From: Ekhidna sp. | GTDB taxonomy: Bacteria; Bacteroidota; Bacteroidia; Cytophagales; Cyclobacteriaceae | Length of the DNA stretch: 52,500 nucleotides | Reading direction: 5' to 3' | Assembly: GCA_014323825.1 (NCBI GenBank) | Contig: JACONI010000073.1 | Span: 64,913 to 117,412, forward strand | Part shown: positions 46,131-52,500 of the stretch, in pieces | How the letters are laid out: each line of letters begins with the position of its first letter | Position numbering within the stretch: the stretch's first letter is position 1 | Position numbers and translations under genes: made by a program | The notes under the pieces: generated by a model | Databases searched by the model: none | Seen by the model: the letters and a program-made list of their open reading frames with translations, nothing else | Told to the model about the DNA's origin: nothing

Positions 46131-46147
46131 TGTAGTTTGTAACTACA
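46131..46147. repeat. TGTAGTTTGTAACTACA palindrome (copy 3)
   Basis: The 17-base palindrome with flanking CACCCGG matches copies at 41934 and 45276, and the following CTAGTTGGGGTA resembles CTGGTTGGGGAG after copy 2, so the shared unit extends beyond the palindrome. Confidence 0.55.
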
Positions 46148-46164
46148 CCCGGTTACCTTTTTAC

Positions 46165-46290
46165 TGCTCTATTCCTAGTTGGGGTATATTTTTTTCTTTA
46201 CAGTATTTTTCAATTTCTGTATCGTTTTCAAAATAGTCATTACAGAATTCGTCCAATTCTTTTTCAGTTGATTCGTAATAGCGTTCCTAA
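46165..46290 (-). pseudogene. Coding-like relic
   Basis: Minus-strand frame ERYYESTEKELDEFCNDYFE NDTEIEKYCKEKNIPQLGIE Q then stop, preceded by a stop and with no start codon. Acidic, helical composition suggests the tail of a lost gene. Family unknown. Confidence 0.3.
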
Positions 46291-46346
46291 GCTGTTATTA
46301 ATCCGTAGCTACAATGTCTCTTTGGTTTAGTGCTGTCCAGATATGT

Positions 46347-46365
46347 CCTGACTGCCGCAGTCAGG
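46347..46365. repeat. CCTGACTGC hairpin
   Basis: CCTGACTGCCGCAGTCAGG is a perfect 9-bp inverted repeat around one C. It looks like another REP-type palindrome. No T run follows. Confidence 0.5.
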
Positions 46366-46559
46366 GCAAATCCCTATTATAAGAGAGTAAATCTAACGAG
46401 TTTTTGATAGCTTCAGAACAGTGCTTTCATTCATAATCCGGGTTTAATACTAAAACCTAAGAATTAGCCTCCATTTACTTAAAAAAGCAATTATTCAGTT
46501 TATATGATCAATGACACACAAATCAATAAAAAATATAAAAACTAATAATGTAATATAGC

Positions 46560-47537
46560 TCATGTATAGGTGACAGCTTTGATTGCTTCAATAGTTCTGC
46601 CTATATTAGGAAGCACTTCTTCTATTAGGGTAGGTGCATAAGGAAGAGATACATCTTTATTGGTAATTCGGTGTATTGGTGCATCCAAATAATCAAAAGC
46701 GTTCCTTTGCACGTGGTGGCTAATTTCCGATGAGATCGAAGCCAGCGGCCATGCTTCTTCCACAATAACTAAACGATTGGTTTTCTTAACAGATTCTACA
46801 ATTGTTGTATAATCTATTGGTCTTACTGTTCTAAGATTAATAACTTCTGCTTCTGTTCCTTCTTTAGAAAGCTCTCTGGCAGCGGCATCAGCTATTTTCA
46901 TCATTTTTCCGAAAGAAAGGAGGGTAACATCCGAACCGGTTCTTACAATATCTGCCTGCCCAATCTCTAATAAGTACTCTTCTTCCGGCACTTCTCCTTT
47001 ATCTCCGTACATCAGTTCAGATTCCATGAAAATAACAGGATTTTCATCTCGTATTGATGTTTTAAGAAGCCCTTTTGCATCGTATGGATTGGAAGGGACT
47101 ACTACTTTAAGACCGGGGGTATTTGCATACCAATTTTCAAAATTCTGAGAGTGTTGTTGACTTAGCTGCCCCGCATTTCCGGTCGGTCCTCTGAAAACGA
47201 TAGGAACACCATACTGGCCTGCGGACATGGATCTCATTTTGGCTGCACTATTGATAATCTGATCAATTGCGACCAGTGAGAAATTAAAAGTCATAAATTC
47301 AATGATTGGTCTCAGCCCATTCATTGCAGCACCCACACCAACTCCTGCAAATCCCAATTCAGTAATAGGAGTGTCAATTACTCTTTTTGAACCGAATTCA
47401 TCAAGCATCCCCTGGCTCACTTTATAGGCTCCGTTGTATTCCGCTACTTCTTCTCCCATCAAAAAGATATTTTCATCTCTTCTCATTTCCTCGCTCATTG
47501 CTTCCCTTAATGCTTCTCTGAATTGGATTTCCCTCAT
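46560..47537 (-). CDS. pdhB: Pyruvate dehydrogenase E1 component, beta subunit
   Basis: 325 residues. MREIQFREALREAMSEEMRR, VAEYNGAYKVSQGMLDEFG, DTPITELGFAGVGVGAAMNG, and the C-terminal IVEEAWPLASISSEI and RITNKDVSLPYAPTLIEEVL are characteristic of transketolase-fold E1 beta proteins. It forms the E1 alpha2-beta2 tetramer that decarboxylates pyruvate with thiamine diphosphate. No alpha subunit or E2 is adjacent, so the subunits are encoded apart here. The 2-oxoisovalerate enzyme is the main alternative; the bacteroidetal length and start favour PDH. Confidence 0.9.
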   Translation of the reverse strand: MREIQFREALREAMSEEMRRDENIFLMGEEVAEYNGAYKVSQGMLDEFGSKRVIDTPITELGFAGVGVGAAMNGLRPIIEFMTFNFSLVAIDQIINSAAKMRSMSAGQYGVPIVFRGPTGNAGQLSQQHSQNFENWYANTPGLKVVVPSNPYDAKGLLKTSIRDENPVIFMESELMYGDKGEVPEEEYLLEIGQADIVRTGSDVTLLSFGKMMKIADAAARELSKEGTEAEVINLRTVRPIDYTTIVESVKKTNRLVIVEEAWPLASISSEISHHVQRNAFDYLDAPIHRITNKDVSLPYAPTLIEEVLPNIGRTIEAIKAVTYT

Positions 47538-47602
47538 TTTATGACCAGTTTATAAATTGATAGCTAAAATAATAATGAATAAGTTCATTTTTTTACGAAC
47601 AT

Positions 47603-47632
47603 AAAAAAACCCAGCTATCAGCCGGGTTTTTG
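47603..47632 (-). terminator. Rho-independent terminator of the OmpA/TPR lipoprotein gene
   Basis: On the minus strand CCCGGC pairs with GCTGGG around TGATA, extended by AAAAA/TTTTT, and is followed by seven T. It starts 19 bases after the stop of the lipoprotein gene. Confidence 0.8.
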
Positions 47633-47650
47633 GGGTATATTTAATTTCGA

Positions 47651-49408
47651 TTAATTAACGGCACGATTAACCTCAGTTGCAAAATTTGCAAATTCCAAAT
47701 CGTTTAGTGCCTTGCCTTTCAAAGAAGGTTCTGCCTGAACAGCTTTACTCAGATAGAGATCAACTCCATCCGGCTGATTTTGTCTTGCCGCAGATACAGC
47801 CTGTAAATAGTAAGACTCCGCAGTATTAACTTCTGCAAGTGTTGCATCTGCCTGACTATAGTCTCCACTGAGAAGATAAGCCAAACCCTTATTTATGCTT
47901 ACGCTATTAGATTCGGCTGCTGAGGTAAATGAAGCCTTAGCTTCGTCATATTTCGCCATTCTAACTTCAAGAGATCCCTTCATAGCAGATACTTTGGGAT
48001 TTACGTTGTTACTTTCACTTACTTCTTTAAGGGTAGCATAAGCTTCTTCATAGTTTCCCTGAAGCACATGAAGAGCACCCATATTAGCCTGCACCACTGC
48101 ATTATCATTCTTATTCCTTGCAATTTCTAACTGAGTAGCAGCCCCATCTAATTTGGAATCGTCCCCTTTCATAGCCATTTCCAAATGAACAACTGCCAGG
48201 TTATTATGAGCTTCCCATTTTCCGGTAGCATCAGCAGCAGCTTTATAAATTGCTGCTTTTTCTTCAAGAGAAGGAGTTAGCGTTGCGCTAAACATTAACT
48301 CTTCAGTAGTCAGTTTATCTGCTTCAGCCTCTCCGTTAGTGATGGCTTTGGCCAGAATTGAAATTTCAACATTTGTCTTCTTAGGCTTAACAGTAAGTAC
48401 TTCAGTCTGAGCAATTCTCAGGCCCGGATAAATATCGTTGAATACTTTTTTGTAAGTAGAGAGTTTTTTCATTTCTTTCTCCATGTCAACAAATGATCCT
48501 GTACCATTGATAATGTTAGTGTACTTGGCTTTTTCAGCTTTTGAGATTCCTTCGTATGAAGCAAGAGCAGTTTTGAAGGCAGACCAGTCCTGCACAACAG
48601 GCTTCAGAATAAAATCGATTGAATTGGCTATTCCTTTGTAATCATATCGATCCATTCTACTTCTGTAGAACTTCTCAATAGTTGAGGCTCTGTCTTTTGA
48701 AAGGTTACTGTTAATTGTTTCTGTTCCTTCCGGAGAGTGAGTACCAGTAATTGTAACTGTTTTGGTTGCATTTTTTTCTGCTATGAAAGCACTTAGTTCT
48801 TTACGTTTTGAACTATTCGTTACTCCATCGTATGAAAGTGAAGTTCTTAGGTTAGATCTTCCTTGGTCAAAGTAGAAATTGACATTCGTAGCAACTAACT
48901 CTTCTTTATCGTTGTAACTATGGTCTGCGTAAGAAGCCATAGCTACATCCTGTATCCACTCAGAAGTAAAGACCAAACCCTGTGCCACTGCTAGTCTTTC
49001 AGTAGATTTTGATTTTCCACTTCTTGTATCAGTAGCTACCCCTTGTACATAAAGCGTTCCCGGATTCATTCCTTCCTGGTATGGAAAGGAGAAGTTTTCT
49101 ACTTTTCTTGAAGTAGTTGAAGCACTGTTAGGATAATCTGATGCAATAAATTCTACGGCTCCGACATTTACTTCCTGATCTCCATAAACATAAATTGTGT
49201 TTAGGGTGAAACTAGTGCTGGAAGGCAACATTTTAGGTGGAAGAACTGCACTCATTTCAAAAGGTACATCTTTTCCATGTACCTCCAAAGGATTTGGATC
49301 TACTTGTAGATCATTGTCCTGAGCCAATTTGATCATTTGGTTAAGCTTACAACCGGAGAGCAAAACTGCACTGATTGCGACAGCCACGGCTAAGTTAAAT
49401 TTTCTCAT
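47651..49408 (-). CDS. Outer-membrane lipoprotein with OmpA-like and TPR regions
   Basis: 585 residues. The lipobox is LLSGC with Cys20. Residues about 170-290 show an OmpA C-like pattern (NVNFYFDQGRSNLR, then TVTITGTHSPEGTETINSNL and SKDRASTIEKFYRSRMD), which could bind peptidoglycan. Residues about 360-580 are alpha-helical tetratricopeptide-like repeats (AQLEIARNKNDNAVVQANMG, VLQGNYEEAYATLKEVSESN, AMKGSLEVRMAKYDEAKASF). This combination suggests an envelope scaffold protein. A good promoter precedes it (49470-49504) and a strong terminator follows. The gene is monocistronic. Confidence 0.85.
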   Translation of the reverse strand: MRKFNLAVAVAISAVLLSGCKLNQMIKLAQDNDLQVDPNPLEVHGKDVPFEMSAVLPPKMLPSSTSFTLNTIYVYGDQEVNVGAVEFIASDYPNSASTTSRKVENFSFPYQEGMNPGTLYVQGVATDTRSGKSKSTERLAVAQGLVFTSEWIQDVAMASYADHSYNDKEELVATNVNFYFDQGRSNLRTSLSYDGVTNSSKRKELSAFIAEKNATKTVTITGTHSPEGTETINSNLSKDRASTIEKFYRSRMDRYDYKGIANSIDFILKPVVQDWSAFKTALASYEGISKAEKAKYTNIINGTGSFVDMEKEMKKLSTYKKVFNDIYPGLRIAQTEVLTVKPKKTNVEISILAKAITNGEAEADKLTTEELMFSATLTPSLEEKAAIYKAAADATGKWEAHNNLAVVHLEMAMKGDDSKLDGAATQLEIARNKNDNAVVQANMGALHVLQGNYEEAYATLKEVSESNNVNPKVSAMKGSLEVRMAKYDEAKASFTSAAESNSVSINKGLAYLLSGDYSQADATLAEVNTAESYYLQAVSAARQNQPDGVDLYLSKAVQAEPSLKGKALNDLEFANFATEVNRAVN

Positions 49409-49469
49409 TTGATTTAGATTTTTTAATGTATGAATAATAAATTAATGTAATTCTAAGTTATAATTGCCT

Positions 49470-49504
49470 CAAAGATAATTGAATTTAATTTTTATATCAA
49501 AAAC
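49470..49504 (-). promoter_or_regulatory. Bacteroidota-type promoter of the OmpA/TPR lipoprotein gene
   Basis: On the minus strand TTTTTG (49504-49499) and TATCTTTG (49477-49470) are 21 bases apart, matching the -33 TTTG and -7 TAnnTTTG pair. The ATG is 62 bases downstream. Confidence 0.7.
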
Positions 49505-49567
49505 TATCGGAAAAAATATTCTATTGTGATGATTGCTTAACTTTACATTGAATTACTAAGAACAATT

Positions 49568-49777
49568 ATGCAAAAATTTATTGAACAGTACGCTTTTGGA
49601 GTATGTACCCGATTAGGTGAAAAGTTTCGCATTCCTATATCCAGCATTAGACTGTTTTTTATTTACGCTTCTTTTATAGCATTTGGTTCTCCTTTGCTTA
49701 TTTATTTAGCACTTGCATTCATCATGAACTTTCGTAAACATCTAAGGAGAAGAAATAATGCACTCTGGTATTACTGA
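49568..49777 (+). CDS. PspC-domain small membrane protein
   Basis: 69 residues. The N-terminal half has the PspC pattern (FGVCTRLGEKFRIPISSIRL) and is followed by a membrane helix (SPLLIYLALAFIMNF) and a basic tail (RKHLRRRNN). It is likely an inner-membrane protein related to phage-shock regulators. The divergent promoter region is shared with the OmpA/TPR gene; a TAACTTTA element at 49538 is near consensus. Its last 7 bases overlap the convergent glycosyltransferase gene. Confidence 0.85.
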   Translation: MQKFIEQYAFGVCTRLGEKFRIPISSIRLFFIYASFIAFGSPLLIYLALAFIMNFRKHLRRRNNALWYY

Positions 49778-50757
49778 TCCGAATACTTCTTCTTTTTTAA
49801 GACGTAATAATCCCATAAAATTAGTTTTTTGCTAAATATCTTGGACGTGTGGGTTCTGCTTTTAAGAATTCCGGCAATCTTTCTAATCACGAACATGTGG
49901 GCTTTAAGAACGGAAATTGCTTGTTTCCCATTTCCCTGAATCAGGAAAGCTATCATTGCAATCCAATCCAAAAAGAATCTAACCGGAATTTTAATAAAAA
50001 GCTGCCAAACCGGAAGGTTTCTTAACAAAAGTTTCAATCCGTTTCTAAAATTCAAATAAGTTTTAAACGGGCTTTGGTATGAGAGTGTTCCGCCGCCAAC
50101 ATGAAAAACAACAGAATCGGGGACTGCCTTTGCCTTATAACCTAAAGACCGGAGTCTCCAGCACAGATCAATCTCCTCCATGTGGGCAAAGAAGCTTGCG
50201 TCAAAGCCATTGATGCGGTGAAAATCTTCTGATCTTATCATCATACAGGCACCTGAAGACCAGAATATATCAACCGGATGATCATACTGACCTGTATCTG
50301 TTTCAGTGGAGTCAAATATTCTGCCTCTGCAATAGGGATACCCCATGCTGTCAATAAAACCACCGCACGCCCCTGCATATTCAAATTTGTCTCGGTTATT
50401 GTAATTTTTGATTTTGGGCTGGCATAATGCATACCTGGGGCGTGTTGCTAAAAAATGCAACAATGGTTCTAACCAATTGTCAGTAACCTCAACATCAGAA
50501 TTAAGAAGCACATAATAATCTGAATCAACTTGTTTTAACGATTCATTATATCCACCTGCAAATCCGTGATTCTTATCAAGTTCAATAAGTTTAACAGCAG
50601 GAAATTTTTCTTTAAGCAACCTAACCGAATCATCTGTTGATTTATTGTCAGCAACAACGATGTCGGCATTTTGGGATTTGTCAATAACGGTAGGAAGAAA
50701 TTGCTCTAAATATTGTGCCCCATTGTAATTGAGAATTACTACTGCGACTTTTGTCAT
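49771..50757 (-). CDS. Family 2 glycosyltransferase
   Basis: 328 residues. GT-A fold motifs are visible: VAVVILNYNGAQYLEQFLPT at the start, DNKSTDDS, VLLNSDVEVTDNW (the DxD-like motif), and FFAHMEEIDLCWRLRSLGY. A hydrophobic segment near 265-285 (FLDWIAMIAFLIQG) may tether it to the inner membrane. It is similar to rhamnosyltransferase-like enzymes of surface polysaccharide synthesis, but the sugar is not predictable. The ATG overlaps the stop of the YbaB gene by one base (TGATG), so translation is coupled. Confidence 0.92.
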   Translation of the reverse strand: MTKVAVVILNYNGAQYLEQFLPTVIDKSQNADIVVADNKSTDDSVRLLKEKFPAVKLIELDKNHGFAGGYNESLKQVDSDYYVLLNSDVEVTDNWLEPLLHFLATRPRYALCQPKIKNYNNRDKFEYAGACGGFIDSMGYPYCRGRIFDSTETDTGQYDHPVDIFWSSGACMMIRSEDFHRINGFDASFFAHMEEIDLCWRLRSLGYKAKAVPDSVVFHVGGGTLSYQSPFKTYLNFRNGLKLLLRNLPVWQLFIKIPVRFFLDWIAMIAFLIQGNGKQAISVLKAHMFVIRKIAGILKSRTHTSKIFSKKLILWDYYVLKKKKYSDQ

Positions 50758-51089
50758 CAGACTAAGCCTGAGAGATCCATTCCGGGAAGATTGGGAAGCA
50801 TCCCATCCGTTGATTTCCTGATGTGTTCTCTGGCTTTGATTCCGGCTTCGTCCACCGCTTTGTTTACAGCTGCAATAATCAAATCCTTCATCATTTCTTT
50901 ATCTTTTTTATTGACAAGTGATTCATCTATCTGAAGGCTGATTAATTCTTTATTCCCATTGGTTATTGCTTTTACCATACCCCCACCTGATTCTCCTTCT
51001 GCTCTCAAATCTTTTAGTTGTTCCCGGGCTTCCTTCATCTTCCCCTGCATCTCTTTCACCTTACCCATCATCTTCATCATATCAAACAT
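50757..51089 (-). CDS. YbaB/EbfC-family nucleoid-associated protein
   Basis: 110 residues: MFDMMKMMGKVKEMQGKMKE, then a strand-rich core (SGGGMVKAITNGNKELISLQ), and ENPL-like DLIIAAVNKAVDEAGIKARE. This is the full YbaB/EbfC fold, a dimeric DNA-binding protein. It is the middle gene of an operon with the T9SS type B protein (7 bases upstream) and the glycosyltransferase (1-base overlap), which is unusual, since ybaB commonly follows dnaX. Confidence 0.92.
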   Translation of the reverse strand: MFDMMKMMGKVKEMQGKMKEAREQLKDLRAEGESGGGMVKAITNGNKELISLQIDESLVNKKDKEMMKDLIIAAVNKAVDEAGIKAREHIRKSTDGMLPNLPGMDLSGLV

Positions 51090-51096
51090 ATTCTGC

Positions 51097-52500
51097 TTAT
51101 TTATTTATTAATACAAAAGTACCTTTTTGTTTCAGCAAATTTCCATCCGTTGTTTCAAAGACAATTTCATAGAGATAAGTTCCCTCCGGTGCAACCGATC
51201 CGCTTATGATGCCATCCCAGCCATCTTCCACATCAACCGATGAATACAATATCTGTCCCCATTTTGAATAAATATTGATTTTTGCATTACCGGCAGGTAA
51301 TCCGTAAAAATCAAGTGTATCATTTAGTCCGTCCTCATTAGGAGTAAAAGCAGCGGGAACATATACAACAAATTCATATGCTAACGTTAAAGTATTTGAC
51401 CTTAGTATTTCGTCTGTTGCATAGGTTGATTGTGCTGTCAAAAATTGTCTGGGAATACCATCATCGGAAGACAGTATTAAATCAAAAGTGCTATTGCTGA
51501 CGGGTTCTGTTGTCTTTCCAATTTGATAGATATCGTTTTCTGAGGAGCCTAGTGAATTTTGAGATGGACTGAATGTAATCTGATATTGATTGTCAGCTAC
51601 AGGGACCGCATCCAGATGCGGAGGGTGTGTCTCGGCATTGAATAGTGTACTGCCACAGTTGTCTATGTAATCAATTTTGTAAAAATATTTTCGTGATATT
51701 GAGCCGACCGGGTCTTCAAAAGACCCGTTTACTATTGTACGGTTTTCAAAATTGCCTCCCTCAAATCTTCTTTGAATTGCAAATGAACCTGAACTGACAT
51801 TATCCAGATTGATATAAATACCTGATTCATTGTACGTTGAATAGAGTGACTCAAATGGAGAAAGCGAGAGCGTTGTAGGGCTTCCGCAAAATGCCCGACC
51901 TGAACGGGTATCGCCGGCACATGGATCGAAGCTTTCTACCGACAGGCAAAAATCATCGGTCTCAAATGGAATATCTCTAATGACTATTGATACGGTATCT
52001 ACAAAACCATCGTAGAGCATTGATTCTGACGATTGATTTAACTTCACCCTGTAGTTTGTGAGTGAGTCAAATGCGTTGATAGTCAAGTACAGATCATATA
52101 CGTTTTGGCAAGATTCCTTAATGGAGGCATCTGTTATCTCCGAAGGGATGGTTTGCGAAACCGGTTTAAACTCTTCCAAAAAGACATTGCAAACTTCATC
52201 TGCATTACTGAACAGTCCTTTGAGCCTTATTGTTTGAATGTTCTCAGAGCCAAAAGCAAACGATGAGGATTCATCGGTGTTTAGGGTTACGGAATCCGCA
52301 GTAGTGAAATATACCCGAATAGCGTCATAGTAGGTGTCCGTAGACTGAATAAATACCTCAAAATTATTACACCTTGTCATTTCAATGGATGGCTTTAATG
52401 ATTCAAATACCTGTATTTCAAGCGTATCCGTTTTGTCTTCTATGTTGTCAACACCAACAACCTGCACGATTTGATAGGTGCCGGGCACATTGTAGGTAAA
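51097..52500 (-). CDS. Surface protein with T9SS type B (CHU_C) tail (5'-truncated)
   Basis: At least 467 residues; the frame is open to the window edge, so the start lies beyond. It is beta-rich, with repeated Ig-like or fibronectin-like stretches, and ends with the gliding-motility-associated C-terminal domain: VVYVPAAFTPNEDGLNDTLD, INIYSKWGQILYSS, EDGWDGIISGSVAPEGTYLY. This is the type B sorting signal of the type IX secretion system, so the protein is exported and often secreted or attached as a large adhesin. It lies upstream of ybaB in the same operon. Confidence 0.9.
   Translation of the reverse strand, partial: FTYNVPGTYQIVQVVGVDNIEDKTDTLEIQVFESLKPSIEMTRCNNFEVFIQSTDTYYDAIRVYFTTADSVTLNTDESSSFAFGSENIQTIRLKGLFSNADEVCNVFLEEFKPVSQTIPSEITDASIKESCQNVYDLYLTINAFDSLTNYRVKLNQSSESMLYDGFVDTVSIVIRDIPFETDDFCLSVESFDPCAGDTRSGRAFCGSPTTLSLSPFESLYSTYNESGIYINLDNVSSGSFAIQRRFEGGNFENRTIVNGSFEDPVGSISRKYFYKIDYIDNCGSTLFNAETHPPHLDAVPVADNQYQITFSPSQNSLGSSENDIYQIGKTTEPVSNSTFDLILSSDDGIPRQFLTAQSTYATDEILRSNTLTLAYEFVVYVPAAFTPNEDGLNDTLDFYGLPAGNAKINIYSKWGQILYSSVDVEDGWDGIISGSVAPEGTYLYEIVFETTDGNLLKQKGTFVLINK

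Larger units (their letters stand above)
45901..46559. other. Repeat-rich spacer
   Basis: About 660 bases. It contains short direct repeats around GAAAGARAATRRAAAAGGCAA (45990 and 46080), a third TGTAGTTTGTAACTACA palindrome, a coding-like relic on the minus strand and a CCTGACTGC hairpin. No intact gene seen. Confidence 0.5.

Overview
The window looks like chromosome of a Bacteroidota bacterium, most like the Cytophagia-type marine and soil lineages. The signs are two proteins with type A and one with type B type IX secretion (T9SS) sorting domains, a SusC/SusD outer-membrane importer with an ECF sigma factor and FecR-like anti-sigma factor, several TAnnTTTG (-7) promoters, and AT-rich spacers. 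No rRNA, tRNA or CRISPR array was recognised. Genus cannot be decided from the sequence alone.

Layout. 1-1135 is the 3' part of a GC-rich secreted protein made of near-identical 80-residue repeats with a T9SS tail. 1136-1945 is a decayed spacer with a DNA-methyltransferase relic and a possible 34-residue membrane peptide. 1946-7944 is an AddAB-type helicase-nuclease pair. 8184-25147, all on the minus strand, is one functional block: ECF sigma factor, DsbD membrane/thioredoxin protein and M16 zinc protease; then FecR (broken by an in-frame TGA), a DUF5018/Kelch lipoprotein, SusC, SusD, three thioredoxin-fold proteins and a separate DsbD N-terminal domain. I read it as a regulated system for outer-membrane uptake plus thiol reduction and proteolysis, perhaps of disulfide-bonded peptides; the substrate is inference. 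An IS1-family copy sits directly upstream of the sigma factor.

26276-31452 holds a small exported TonB C-terminal domain protein, a 3-oxoacid CoA-transferase pair, pdxH, and an M61 protease with a PDZ domain. 31499-34832 is an accessory island: a large DUF285/HYR-like T9SS surface protein whose start is separated from its signal peptide by a run of eleven C residues, bracketed by two IS1-family remnants in the same orientation. The C run puts the start out of frame; nine or twelve C would restore it, which is the hallmark of a phase-variable switch. This is the most interesting single signal here.

34936-49777 is mostly housekeeping with small accessory insertions: an AAA ATPase with 15-bp repeats upstream, metG, a conserved protein of unknown function with a small partner, an ABC-F ATPase, a broken restriction-modification pair (frameshifted methyltransferase, nonsense-mutated endonuclease), a photolyase-like flavoprotein apparently lacking the iron-sulfur cysteines, REP-like palindromes, PDH E1 beta, and an OmpA/TPR-like lipoprotein. 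49771-52500 is an operon of a partial T9SS type B surface protein, a YbaB/EbfC DNA-binding protein and a family 2 glycosyltransferase.
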